Shown here: piece after piece, positions 33,160-44,013 of the stretch
How the letters are laid out: the number at the start of each line of letters is the position of its first letter
How positions within the stretch are numbered: position 1 is the first letter of the stretch
Program-made: the position numbers and the translations under genes
Origin: Anaerozeibacter quisquiliarum
GTDB lineage: Bacteria > Bacillota > Clostridia > Christensenellales > Aristaeellaceae
Direction: 5' to 3' (one strand)
NCBI GenBank assembly: GCA_051162045.1
Contig: JBISDI010000017.1
DNA: 64,000 nucleotides
Notes under the pieces: model-generated
The model's database searches: none
What the model was told of the DNA's origin: nothing
Seen by the model: the letters and a program-made list of their open reading frames with translations, nothing else

Positions 33160-34659
33160 TTAACCTCCTATCGCGGTTTCCAGCAGCGTTTCCTGGGTGA
33201 ATTCTTCGCGGGACACCATGCCCTTGTAGAGGCCCTCGTGCAGCACGAAGATCCTGTCGGACATCGCCATGATCTCCGGCAGCTCCGAAGAGACCATGAT
33301 GATCGCCAGCCCCTGCCGGGACAGCTCGTTCATCAGGTTGTAGATCTCGGTCTTGGCGCCGACGTCGATGCCGCGGGTGGGGTCGTTGAGGATCAGCAAT
33401 CTGGGCTCCGCCGCGAGCCACTTGGCGATGACGACCTTCTGCTGGTTGCCGCCGGAGAGCGCCTGGGCCAAGGTGTCCACGCCCGGGGCCTTAACGCGCA
33501 GCCGCTCCATCCACTTCATGCCCAGCCGGCGGCTCTTCGGGGCGCTGACCAGGCGCAGCCGGCTCAAGATGCGGTCCAGCACGTTCAGCGTAATGTTATC
33601 GCCGACCGAATGGATCAGGAACAGGCCCGAGGCCTTGCGATCAGAGGGCAGGTAGCCGATGCCGAGGCGTTTGGCGTCCTGCGGCGACTTGATATCGACC
33701 GGGCGGCCGTCGAACTTGATTGTGCCGGAGCGCTTGCGGCGGTCGCCGACGATCATCTCCACAACCTCGGTGCGCCCCGAACCCATCAGCCCAAACAGGC
33801 CGACGATCTCGCCCGCGTGCACGTCGAAGCTGACGTTCTTGATGTAGGCGCTTGAGAGGTTCGTAACCTCGAGCAGTGTCTTTCCGATGTGCTCGCCGGT
33901 GCGCCGGGGGTACATGTCGGTGATCTCGCGGCCGACCATGTGCGCGATCAACTCGTTTTTGTTTGTCTCACTCGTCGTAAGCTTCGCCACGCGCCGACCG
34001 TCGCGCATGACGACGATGTTGTCTGAAATCTCAAATACCTCGTCCAGCCTGTGGGAAATGTAGATGATGGCGATGCCCGCCTCGGACATCTTGCGCACGA
34101 GGCCGAACAGGATGCCGATCTCCTCGTCGTTCAGCGAGGCCGTGGGTTCGTCCATCACCAGAATCTTCACGTTGTGCGACATCGCCTTGGCGATCTCCAC
34201 CATCTGCTTTTTTGCGATGGAGAGGCTGCCCAGCGGGGCGAAGGGGTCCTCGCCGAACAGGCCCACGCGGTCGAGCATCGCCCGCGTGTCGCGCGCAAGC
34301 CGTCGGTAGTCGATCTGCCGGGCCCTGTTCAGCGGCAGATTGCCCATGTAGATGTTCTCGGCGATCGACAGCGGGTCCGCGTTGTTGAGTTCCTGATAGA
34401 TGACGCCGACGCCCAGCGAGATCGCCGTGTGCGGATCGTTTTTCGCGACCGCCTTACCCTCGATGACGATCTCGCCCTGATCGGCCAAATAGTCGCCCGA
34501 GAGGATCTTAATCAAGGTGGACTTGCCGGCGCCATTTTCGCCGAGCAGCGCCAGCACCTCGCCCTTGTGAAGCTCCAAATCGACGTTTTGCAGCGCCTTG
34601 ACGCCGGGAAAGGATTTGCTGATGCCTCGCATCGCGAGGACCTGCCCGTCCGTATGCAT
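33160..34659 (-). CDS. Sugar ABC transporter ATP-binding protein (RbsA/XylG type)
   Basis: A 499-residue protein with two fused nucleotide-binding domains. Domain 1 has Walker A GENGAGKST, signature LSIAKKQMVEIAKAM and Walker B VKILVMDEPTAS. Domain 2 has the degenerate Walker A GLMGSGRTE and an intact signature LSGGNQQKVVIAKWL with Walker B LLILNDPTRGID. This asymmetry is normal for CUT2 importers. It couples ATP hydrolysis to monosaccharide uptake through the RbsC-like permease. Confidence 0.95.
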   Translation of the reverse strand: MHTDGQVLAMRGISKSFPGVKALQNVDLELHKGEVLALLGENGAGKSTLIKILSGDYLADQGEIVIEGKAVAKNDPHTAISLGVGVIYQELNNADPLSIAENIYMGNLPLNRARQIDYRRLARDTRAMLDRVGLFGEDPFAPLGSLSIAKKQMVEIAKAMSHNVKILVMDEPTASLNDEEIGILFGLVRKMSEAGIAIIYISHRLDEVFEISDNIVVMRDGRRVAKLTTSETNKNELIAHMVGREITDMYPRRTGEHIGKTLLEVTNLSSAYIKNVSFDVHAGEIVGLFGLMGSGRTEVVEMIVGDRRKRSGTIKFDGRPVDIKSPQDAKRLGIGYLPSDRKASGLFLIHSVGDNITLNVLDRILSRLRLVSAPKSRRLGMKWMERLRVKAPGVDTLAQALSGGNQQKVVIAKWLAAEPRLLILNDPTRGIDVGAKTEIYNLMNELSRQGLAIIMVSSELPEIMAMSDRIFVLHEGLYKGMVSREEFTQETLLETAIGG

Positions 34660-34681
34660 CCTGGATCATCCCTTTCCGATG

Positions 34682-34712
34682 CCCGTCCCCCGGCACATGG
34701 CCGGGGGACGGG
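34682..34712 (-). promoter_or_regulatory. Intercistronic hairpin after the binding-protein gene
   Basis: A stem of about 13 bp (CCCGTCCCCCGGC / GCCGGGGGACGGG) with a short loop, between the binding-protein stop (34733) and the ATPase start (34659). It has no T run, so it more likely protects the upstream mRNA 3' end and raises binding-protein output than ends transcription. Confidence 0.6.
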
Positions 34713-34732
34713 AGCCGTGATGCGCGGGTTAA

Positions 34733-35695
34733 TTACTTTGCGGTATAGTGCTCCGCCACGTTCGCGCGATCGACCATGAAGGTCTGGGTGTTGAGTTCAT
34801 GCGGCTGGTTGTCGACGCCGGCATTCAGGATGTCCAGCAGCGCCGGCACCGCGATGTCGCCGTAGCCCTTGAGGTTGAAATTGCAGCTGGCCTTCCAGCA
34901 GGAGTTCTCGACGGTGGCGAAGTGCTCGAGCGCGAAGGAATCGCAGTTGTAGGAGGTGATTATGCAGTCGGCCTCGCGCCCCATCGCCACGCAGGCGTTG
35001 TAGGAGCCGAGCGCGCCCGAGTCGTTGTTGTTGATGATGTAGACGTTTTTGGCCTGCGGATTGGCCTGCAGCCAGTTCATCACATAGCCGTAGCACAGCT
35101 CGGTGCTGGCACCGTCGAACCAGACCACATGGTCGTCCGCGGGCATGAGGCCGTTCTCACCCAGCACGTCGAGGCAACCGGTGATGCGCTGCTTGACGCC
35201 TTCGCCGGTGGAGACCAGGTACATGGCCAGCACGTAGTCGATCTTGCCGCCCCAGTTCTCCTTGACCCAATCCGCCACGTACTCGCCGTTGACGCGGCCG
35301 GAGTTGTAGTTGTTGGCGCCGACCAGGTGCGCGTAGTCATCGTACCCGACGTCGCAGGTAATCAGCGGCACGCCCTTGGCCGCGCAGGTCTGCGAGGTGA
35401 CGAGGCCGACCTCGGCGCTCCAGGTGACGTCGATGATGGCATCGCAGCCGTGGTCGAAGAACATTTGCAGGTAGGTCGGGCACTTGGTGTAGTCCATCTC
35501 GATGCTGTAGGTCTCGAGCTCGACGCCATTTTCGGCGCAGGCCTTCTCCACGCCGGTGCGAATGGAGATCGTCGCCTCGTCCACCTCAGAGTAGAGCATC
35601 AGCCCAAACTTGCGCTTCGCTCCCTCCGCCGTCGCCCCAGCGCCGAGGCCAAGCACGAGAACCATTGCCAACAGGATACAGGTCAGTTTCTTCAT
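34733..35695 (-). CDS. Sugar ABC transporter substrate-binding protein
   Basis: A 320-residue periplasmic-binding-protein-like type I protein (ribose/LacI fold). Residues 1-24 form a signal peptide ending ATA-EG. There is no lipobox cysteine, unusual for a Gram-positive binding protein that needs membrane tethering. Mature-domain elements are FGLMLYSEVDEATISI, the DVTWSAEVG hinge strand, PLITCDVGYDDYAHLVGANNYNSG and YIINNNDSGALGSY. It supplies specificity for the adjacent RbsA/RbsC-type genes; the ligand cannot be read from sequence. Confidence 0.92.
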   Translation of the reverse strand: MKKLTCILLAMVLVLGLGAGATAEGAKRKFGLMLYSEVDEATISIRTGVEKACAENGVELETYSIEMDYTKCPTYLQMFFDHGCDAIIDVTWSAEVGLVTSQTCAAKGVPLITCDVGYDDYAHLVGANNYNSGRVNGEYVADWVKENWGGKIDYVLAMYLVSTGEGVKQRITGCLDVLGENGLMPADDHVVWFDGASTELCYGYVMNWLQANPQAKNVYIINNNDSGALGSYNACVAMGREADCIITSYNCDSFALEHFATVENSCWKASCNFNLKGYGDIAVPALLDILNAGVDNQPHELNTQTFMVDRANVAEHYTAK

Positions 35696-35781
35696 GTTCT
35701 TTCCTCCTCGATATTTCCTGTCGTACGCACGACAATTCAGGACGCCGTGAAGTTCTTCGCCTTCTCCCGTACGGGGGAGTA

Positions 35782-36279
35782 TTACTCGCCCTGCACCTGC
35801 ACGATGACCGTGCGCGTGCGAGCGCGGATCTGGTCCCAGTCGGCGAAGTAGACGAGACCGAATTCACCCAACTGCACCTCGCCGTCGATAACGGGGATGG
35901 TGACCGAGCGGCCCATGATGACCGAGCGGATGTGTCCGTCGGTGTTGAGACACCACTCGGGTTTCTCGTCTCGGTGGAGCTTGGCCAGGCGGACGTGCTC
36001 GCCGTTGGGATGCAGGTACATGCCCTCGTTGGTGCAGGTGGGTACAATCTTCTCCAAGCAGTTAATCAAGTCCTGCATAATCAGCTCGGTTCCCCAGCAG
36101 GTCTGGCCGTCGGAGAACTCCTGAATCTGCACCGAGCAGCTCGTGTGGCCGGTGAAGACCAGGATGCTGCCGTTCTTGACGCCCGAGCGGCCCACGATCT
36201 CGCGCACCTGCGCCGTAACATCGAGCACCGTCACATGGCTGTGCCCGGTCTCCACCTGGAACTTCTCATGATAAACCAT
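35782..36279 (-). CDS. YjbQ family protein (UPF0047), copy 1
   Basis: A 165-residue beta-rich protein of the YjbQ family. The family signature GHTSCSVQIQE and the C-terminal GRSVTIPVIDGEVQLGEFGLVYFADWDQ with TRTVIVQVQGE are present. The E. coli member has weak thiamine-phosphate-synthase-like activity in vitro and the true role is unclear. A second copy with matching length lies at 36917-37414 and a SIS-domain gene separates them. A small inverted repeat TGTCGT-GCGT-ACGACA at 35720-35735 lies just downstream. Presence in a sugar operon suggests the family acts on a phosphorylated sugar intermediate; this is inference. Confidence 0.88.
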   Translation of the reverse strand: MVYHEKFQVETGHSHVTVLDVTAQVREIVGRSGVKNGSILVFTGHTSCSVQIQEFSDGQTCWGTELIMQDLINCLEKIVPTCTNEGMYLHPNGEHVRLAKLHRDEKPEWCLNTDGHIRSVIMGRSVTIPVIDGEVQLGEFGLVYFADWDQIRARTRTVIVQVQGE

Positions 36280-36297
36280 CGGAAATCGCCTCCCGTA

Positions 36298-36906
36298 TTA
36301 TTTGCTTTCGCGCAGAACTTCACCCACCTTGCCGCCCGGATGGGTCAGCAACAGGTCTGCCTTGGTGTAGCCGTTGTGGCGCATGACCGTGAAGGCCACG
36401 GCGTCCCAGACGGCGGCGATGGTGTTGCAGCTGGCCGAGGCGCACATGTCCCACATGTCGCTCTCGTGCTCCGCCACAATCTTAAAGTAGATGTCGGCCT
36501 CGCGGGCCAGCGTCGACGCGTCGTTCTGCGTGACGCCGATGATCGTCGCGCCCTTGGCCTTGCAGCAGGGGATGTAGTTCAGAATCTCCGGCGTGTTGCC
36601 GCCCTTGGAGAACAGCACCACCACGTCCCCCCGCTGGATGACGCCCATACCGCCGTGGATCGAGTTGCCGGGCGCGCAGAAGGTGGCGGGCACCTCGACC
36701 ACGCACAGCGTATGCGCCACGCGCTCGGCCAGCGTGCCCGAGGTGCCGCAGCCGGCGGTAATCACCTTGCGGCCCGAAGGCTTGACCGTGAGCATCAGCT
36801 CGATGACTTCCTCCATCGTGCGCCGACAGAGGCTGCGCTTGACGGAGACGATGTTGTTCGCCTCGATGTCGAGAATCGCGTCGATCGACGCGTCGTACTT
36901 GGACAT
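36298..36906 (-). CDS. SIS-domain sugar-phosphate isomerase (KpsF/GutQ-like, no CBS domains)
   Basis: A 202-residue single SIS domain. It follows arabinose-5-phosphate isomerase closely: GCGTSGTLAERVAHTL at the phosphate site, SIHGGMGVIQRGDVVVLFSKGGNTPE, and the C-terminal catalytic-type histidine in LLTHPGGKVGEV. It lacks the paired CBS domains of KdsD/GutQ. Aldose-ketose isomerisation of a sugar phosphate is the likely activity. It stands between the two YjbQ copies, in the same operon. The start is the ATG at 36906, with GAGGG 6 nt upstream; the in-frame 36927 ATG overlaps the previous gene. Confidence 0.88.
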   Translation of the reverse strand: MSKYDASIDAILDIEANNIVSVKRSLCRRTMEEVIELMLTVKPSGRKVITAGCGTSGTLAERVAHTLCVVEVPATFCAPGNSIHGGMGVIQRGDVVVLFSKGGNTPEILNYIPCCKAKGATIIGVTQNDASTLAREADIYFKIVAEHESDMWDMCASASCNTIAAVWDAVAFTVMRHNGYTKADLLLTHPGGKVGEVLRESK

Positions 36907-36916
36907 ACTTAGACCC

Positions 36917-37414
36917 TCATTCCCCAATGATCTGCACCTGCACGGTGCGCGAGCGCTCCCGCGTCTGATCGAAGTCGATGAAGTAGATGTGGCCGTAGTC
37001 GCCGGTGTCGGCGACGCCGTCGATCACCGGCATCGTCTCGCTGCGGCCCATGAACAGCGAGCGCAGGTGCCCGTCGGTGTTGATGCAATAGGGCTTATCC
37101 TCGCCGTTCTCGTGCGACCACTGCGTCGACCAGGGGCCCGGATGCATATATTGCCCCTCGTGGCGCATCGTCGGCACGAGCTTCTCGAACACGTCCACCA
37201 GATCCTGGTGCATGAATTCGAGCCCGTTGTAGGTGATGTCCTTTGAATATTCCTGCAGGATCACCGAGCAGGTGGTGTGGTGCGAGTAGACGAGGCAGAT
37301 GCCGTCCTTGACGCCGGAGCGCTTGACGATGTCCTGCACCTGCTCGTTGATGTCGACGAACCACGGCTGACGTGCTGGGGTGTCGATGTGGAACGATTCG
37401 CGGATGGTCTTCAT
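36917..37414 (-). CDS. YjbQ family protein (UPF0047), copy 2
   Basis: A 165-residue paralogue of the protein at 35782. The same block order is seen: HHTTCSVILQEYSKDI, LVPTMRHEGQYMHPG, INTDGHLRSLFMGRSETMPVIDG and RTVQVQIIGE. By eye identity is moderate (roughly 40%), so it is an old duplication and not a recent one. Two paralogues flanking a SIS isomerase suggest a hetero-oligomer or consecutive steps. The ATG at 37414 is preceded by GGGGAGGAAAG. Confidence 0.88.
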   Translation of the reverse strand: MKTIRESFHIDTPARQPWFVDINEQVQDIVKRSGVKDGICLVYSHHTTCSVILQEYSKDITYNGLEFMHQDLVDVFEKLVPTMRHEGQYMHPGPWSTQWSHENGEDKPYCINTDGHLRSLFMGRSETMPVIDGVADTGDYGHIYFIDFDQTRERSRTVQVQIIGE

Positions 37415-37434
37415 GTGCTTTCCTCCCCTGTGAT

Positions 37435-38139
37435 TTAGCCCTGTCGTTGTTTGAGGTCGTCCGCTGCGCGCCGGACCGCCGCCACCATCGCGTCCAGTAA
37501 GCCCGCAGGGTCGGCCGACTTGAGGATGCCGGAGGCCGCGCCGGCTCCGTCGGAACCGGCCATGATGTAGGCGTAGACATCTTCGGGCCGGGTGATGCCG
37601 GCGGCGATCTCGGTCAGGATGCCGGAGTCGATGGCCTTGACCGCGCCGACGGTGCGGGTGACGTAGCGCATGTCCGCCGACTGGCCGCTGCCGATCAGCT
37701 CGGCGGGCTCCGGGTTCATGATGTCCGGGTGCAACTGCGCCACGGCCATCGCCTCCTCGGTCGTGTCCGCGCAGACAAACGACAGCATCTCAAGCTCCCG
37801 GCAGCGCTCGATGCAGCCGCGGATATCGGCCAGCGCCATTGGCTTTTCGCAGTGGTTGATGACCACGCCGTGCGCCCCCGCCGCCTTCAGCGACTCCGGC
37901 AGCACCTTGCCCATGCCGCGGCCCGGCCGCATGTTGTCCATGTAGGGCGCGATGATGCGCAGGTGCGGGAAGCGCTCCGCGAGCGTCACGATGTTGGTGA
38001 AGGAGGAGATAAAGAGCACGTCGATGTCGTACTTCACCGCGCACGCCTCGCATAGCGCGGCGTAGTCGAGCTCGTCCTGACCGTAGATATAGCACTTGAT
38101 CCCCGTCTCGAAGTATGGCGTCCTGATCGTCGGCTTCAT
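37435..38139 (-). CDS. Triose-phosphate isomerase paralogue (possible tetrulose-phosphate isomerase)
   Basis: A 234-residue TIM barrel resembling archaeal-type TpiA. A lysine sits in the first strand (TGIKCYIYG), the electrophilic histidine is in VVINHCEKPMAL, the catalytic-base glutamate is in NPEPAELIGSG, and the phosphate loop is SDGAGAASGILKS. TpiA paralogues such as EryH/LerI isomerise L-erythrulose phosphate in erythritol pathways, so this first gene of the operon may act on a tetrulose or similar phosphate and not on glyceraldehyde-3-phosphate. The ATG at 38139 has GAGGGG 6-7 nt upstream. Confidence 0.8.
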   Translation of the reverse strand: MKPTIRTPYFETGIKCYIYGQDELDYAALCEACAVKYDIDVLFISSFTNIVTLAERFPHLRIIAPYMDNMRPGRGMGKVLPESLKAAGAHGVVINHCEKPMALADIRGCIERCRELEMLSFVCADTTEEAMAVAQLHPDIMNPEPAELIGSGQSADMRYVTRTVGAVKAIDSGILTEIAAGITRPEDVYAYIMAGSDGAGAASGILKSADPAGLLDAMVAAVRRAADDLKQRQG

Positions 38140-38185
38140 GGTTTGCCCCTCTTCCGTTTGATTTCCATATATTTGATCGTTTTTG

Positions 38186-38194
38186 TCATAAATC
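38186..38194. promoter_or_regulatory. Candidate DeoR operator in the sugar-operon leader
   Basis: TCATAAATC, followed by CGATTGTTC. The same 9-mer occurs at 39144-39152 over the -35 of the deoR-type gene. Shared flanking GAACAATC and GATC words (on opposite strands) support a common operator. It lies about 20 bp downstream of the expected start site of the operon. Confidence 0.45.
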
Positions 38195-38218
38195 CGATTG
38201 TTCTCTGCATCTGATCTT

Positions 38219-38247
38219 ATAATATCTATGTTTTCAGCATTCGTCAA
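38219..38247 (-). promoter_or_regulatory. Promoter of the 13-gene sugar operon
   Basis: Minus strand TTGACG (38242-38247), a 17-bp spacer and TATTAT (38219-38224). No other good promoter or terminator is visible on the minus strand until 26640, so all genes from 38139 down to 26626 are probably one transcript. Confidence 0.7.
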
Positions 38248-38259
38248 TGTGAGAAAATA

Positions 38260-38287
38260 AAAAAATGAGCGATATCGCTCATTTTTT
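38260..38287 (-). terminator. Palindromic terminator after the DeoR gene
   Basis: A perfect 28-bp palindrome AAAAAATGAGCGAT / ATCGCTCATTTTTT, 17 bp after the DeoR-type stop. It ends the regulator's transcript on the minus strand and insulates the operon promoter at 38219-38247. Confidence 0.85.
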
Positions 38288-38303
38288 AATGTTTTGTGAT
38301 CGT

Positions 38304-39092
38304 TTAGATTTTTCGAATGATGGGCCCCAGCGCCGCGAGTTCCTCCTCGACCGATGCGGGAATGCCCGCATCGGTGACGATCATCTTCACGTCCTCGAGC
38401 GCGGCGTACTTGATGAAGGAGCGGCGCACGAACTTCGTGGAATCGGCCAGCAGGTATACCCCCCGCGCGCGCCGGGAGACGATCTGGTTGATCTTGGCGG
38501 TGAATATGTCGGTGGCCATGACGCCGTCGCTGGGGTTGACGCCGTCGGCGCTCAGGAAACATTTTTCAAACGAAATCGACTCGAGCACCACTTCCGAGAG
38601 GTAGCCGCAGAAGTCCTGCCGCTTGATGCGAAAGAGCCCGCCGATCAGGTTCACCTCGCAGTGGTGCATCAAGATGGTCAGGTTGCGCAGCGAATTGGTG
38701 AAGATCTGCACGTCCTGCAATTCCTTGCGCTTGAAGCGCTCCACGAGCGAGAGCGCCAGTTGCTGGATCGTGGTGCCGGTGTCCAGAAAGAGTATGTCGC
38801 CGTTCTCCACCAGGCGGCTGGCATACTCGCCGATGTGCCGCTTTTGGTCCGATTGGCTGAACTGCAGGTTTTCAAACTGGTACTCGGCGTGCTTGCTGGG
38901 CGGGAACTTGATGCCGCCATAGACCCGGATCGCCTCCCCCTCCCCCTCCAGCTCGTCGAAAAGCCGGCGAACCGTGCACTCGGAAGCACCGATGATCTCG
39001 GCCGCCTCGCCCGTGGTCAGCGCCTTCTTGCGGCGCAGGGCGGCGAGGACGTTCTCCCTCCTGTATGCCTTTTTGGAAGACATCGAGCTCAT
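38304..39092 (-). CDS. DeoR/GlpR-family transcriptional regulator
   Basis: A 262-residue repressor. The N-terminal winged helix (about 10-62) reads RRENVLAALRRKKALTTGEAAEIIGASECTVRRLFDELEGEG. The sugar-phosphate-sensing domain (75-262) includes LFLDTGTTIQQLA, NLIGGLFR, SADGVNPSDGVMATDI and LLADSTKF, typical of DeoR phospho-sugar effectors. The start is the ATG at 39092, with GGGAAGGG 7 nt upstream. Upstream of and collinear with the sugar operon but separated by a terminator, it is the obvious regulator, with shared 9-mer operators in both promoter regions. Confidence 0.92.
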   Translation of the reverse strand: MSSMSSKKAYRRENVLAALRRKKALTTGEAAEIIGASECTVRRLFDELEGEGEAIRVYGGIKFPPSKHAEYQFENLQFSQSDQKRHIGEYASRLVENGDILFLDTGTTIQQLALSLVERFKRKELQDVQIFTNSLRNLTILMHHCEVNLIGGLFRIKRQDFCGYLSEVVLESISFEKCFLSADGVNPSDGVMATDIFTAKINQIVSRRARGVYLLADSTKFVRRSFIKYAALEDVKMIVTDAGIPASVEEELAALGPIIRKI

Positions 39093-39125
39093 GCGTAAAC
39101 CCTTCCCATCATTGGTGTTACATAA

Positions 39126-39154
39126 ATTATAGCGTATGAACAATCATAAATCAA
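39126..39154 (-). promoter_or_regulatory. Promoter and operator of the DeoR gene
   Basis: Minus strand TTGATT (39149-39154), a 17-bp spacer and TATAAT (39126-39131). The operator-like 9-mer TCATAAATC (39144-39152) overlaps the -35, consistent with autorepression. Confidence 0.75.
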
Positions 39155-39185
39155 GCACAAATATGATCGATTGACGGAGTCGTGC

Positions 39186-39227
39186 AAAAAGAGGCGACCG
39201 CCTGCGGCCGGGCCGCAGGCGGTCGCC
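39186..39227 (-). terminator. Terminator of ileS
   Basis: A 15-bp GC stem (GGCGACCGCCTGCGG / CCGCAGGCGGTCGCC) followed on the minus strand by CTCTTTTTG, 14 bp after the ileS stop. Confidence 0.9.
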
Positions 39228-39241
39228 ATAGCCTCGACCCA

Positions 39242-42358
<3,117 letters not shown>

Positions 42359-42375
42359 AGTATCCCCCTCCAAAA

Positions 42376-42633
42376 CCAAAAACCTTCATCCCGTCATGGG
42401 ACGAAGGCCTCGCGGTACCACCCAATTTGGCGCGTATGCGCCCGCTCAGCGCGCCTCAAGCGCGCACCGCTGTAACGGGCGGACCCGGACCGACCTACTT
42501 GCGCGCGCGCGTTCAGCCGGCTGCTCCGGGGTGATTCCCCTGATCCCTCGCCGTCCGGACTTACACCAGCTTCCGGCTCGCTTGGCGGCGCTTAAGATCG
42601 GGCGCTCCCCTTCATCACAAAGCTATAGGAATA
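42376..42633 (-). promoter_or_regulatory. T-box riboswitch, isoleucine (specifier ATC)
   Basis: Minus-strand leader of ileS. The T-box GGGTGGTACCGCG lies at 42411-42423 and the terminator stem CCTTCGTCCC / GGGATGAAGG at 42383-42407, followed by TTTTT (42378-42382). The specifier is read as ATC (plus-strand 42542-42544) in the context GGG-ATC-AGG, the same GG-codon-A frame as ACC in the thrS leader. Confidence 0.93.
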
Positions 42634-42639
42634 CATTCC

Positions 42640-42667
42640 ATTATAACCAACCGGCGCGCGATGTAAA
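42640..42667 (-). promoter_or_regulatory. Promoter of the ileS leader
   Basis: Minus strand TTTACA (42662-42667), a 16-bp spacer and TATAAT (42640-42645). It begins 16 bp before the stop region of the next upstream gene. Confidence 0.8.
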
Positions 42668-42682
42668 GCGGTTTCGGAAAGT

Positions 42683-43897
42683 TTAACCGCGCTCAAACAA
42701 CCGCCTCATCAACGGATCGCCCGATTCGAGCACCGGTTCCCCCGCGCACGCGGCTTCGGTGAAGGGGCGGGGCGCGCCGGGATTGCGGCTGTCGTAGAGC
42801 GCGTAGGGCACGGGCGCGCCGTCGTGGGTGCGCGTCGATAAGAGGGTATAATGGTCTGCGAGCAGCAGCACGCGGTGGTCGCCGAGCGCTTGAAGCCCCG
42901 CCATCAGCGGCCTCACGATCCGGTCGTTCAGCCGCCGGATGGCCTCGAGCTTGCGCTCAAGACTGCCGTCATGGCTCATCTCGTCGGGCGCTTCGAGGTG
43001 CACCAGCGCGAAATCGTAATCGCCCCTGAGCGCGTCGAGCGCCGCCTGCGCCTTCTGTTCATAGCCGGTGTCGAGCAGCCCGGTCGCAAACGGATAGTCG
43101 GGCGCTTTGAGGCCGTTCAGCCGCGCGATGCCCTTGACCAGCGGCACCGCCGAGATCACGAGGCCGCGGACGCCGTACTTGCGCTCAAAATTCGGAAGAG
43201 CGCAGGCCGTGCCCGCGCCCCAGAACCAGGCGCTGTTGGCCGGAAGACACCCGCGCGAGCGGCGCGCTTCGTTGATCGGGTGGCGGTTCAGGCAGTCGTA
43301 CGACGAGCGTTGCAGCGCGCATATTGCCTCGCCCAGCCGCCCGCCGGGCGCGTAGTCGCCAACGCGCCGGCCCACGATGTCGTGCGGCGGCGCGAAATCC
43401 GCGTCTACCCGATCCCATTTGAGCACCGCCGCGTGGCGGAAGGTGTCGGTCGGGTAGATGCGTAGAGCGTACGCTGCCATCAACTGAGCGAACGCCGCGT
43501 CCTCCATCAGGCCGGTGACCAGCGCATAGGCTTCCTCGCCCTCGACGCCGCCGCCGTTGTGCGACAGCATCGAAGCGTCCGGATAGCCCTCCTCGCCGAT
43601 TGCGGCCAGGTTCATCCGGAACGCCACCTCGCCGGGCGCAAGCTCGATCCCCATGCCGGCGGCCTCCAGCGGCGAACGCCCGGTGTAGACGCGCGCGGTG
43701 TCGTTGCCCAGCAGCGTCAGAAACGCGGTATCGCTGCCCGGCGCAAGCGTGGGCGGGCAGGAGCGCAGCCGACCCAACTCGCCGCCCGCGATCGCTTGAA
43801 AGGCATCCGGGGCCAGGTGCTCAAGCGGTGTCTTTTCATTCAGTTCCGGGATGGGCAAATCGGCCATGCCGTCGCCCACGATCATTGCGTATTTCAT
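42683..43897 (-). CDS. apgM: Cofactor-independent phosphoglycerate mutase (ApgM type)
   Basis: A 404-residue alkaline-phosphatase-superfamily enzyme interconverting 3- and 2-phosphoglycerate. Metal site 1 is IVGDGMADLP, the nucleophile region is PGSDTAFLTLLGND, and further metal ligands lie in LVHLEAPDEMSHDG and LLLADHYTLLSTRTHDGAPVPYAL. The short archaeal ApgM architecture is evident (no separate 300-residue transferase insert of GpmI). The ATG at 43897 has AGGCGAGG upstream. Threonine or homoserine kinase-like phosphonate paralogues exist in this family, but the motif set fits the mutase. Confidence 0.88.
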   Translation of the reverse strand: MKYAMIVGDGMADLPIPELNEKTPLEHLAPDAFQAIAGGELGRLRSCPPTLAPGSDTAFLTLLGNDTARVYTGRSPLEAAGMGIELAPGEVAFRMNLAAIGEEGYPDASMLSHNGGGVEGEEAYALVTGLMEDAAFAQLMAAYALRIYPTDTFRHAAVLKWDRVDADFAPPHDIVGRRVGDYAPGGRLGEAICALQRSSYDCLNRHPINEARRSRGCLPANSAWFWGAGTACALPNFERKYGVRGLVISAVPLVKGIARLNGLKAPDYPFATGLLDTGYEQKAQAALDALRGDYDFALVHLEAPDEMSHDGSLERKLEAIRRLNDRIVRPLMAGLQALGDHRVLLLADHYTLLSTRTHDGAPVPYALYDSRNPGAPRPFTEAACAGEPVLESGDPLMRRLFERG

Positions 43898-43911
43898 CCT
43901 TGCCTCGCCTC

Positions 43912-43940
43912 TTGCCAAATACCAGCCGGCATACTATAAT
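43912..43940 (+). promoter_or_regulatory. Promoter of the YhaM-like gene
   Basis: TTGCCA (43912-43917), a 17-bp spacer and TATAAT (43935-43940). It partly overlaps the divergent promoter at 43951-43979, so the two may compete. Confidence 0.75.
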
Positions 43941-43950
43941 CTAAGGAAAC

Positions 43951-43979
43951 ATTGTAGCACAAAACGGCGGGGCGCGCAA
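43951..43979 (-). promoter_or_regulatory. Promoter of the phosphoglycerate mutase gene
   Basis: Minus strand TTGCGC (43974-43979), a 17-bp spacer and TACAAT (43951-43956). Confidence 0.7.
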
Positions 43980-44013
43980 TTCGCTTGACGGCTGTTTTAT
44001 AAGGAGGGGTATC

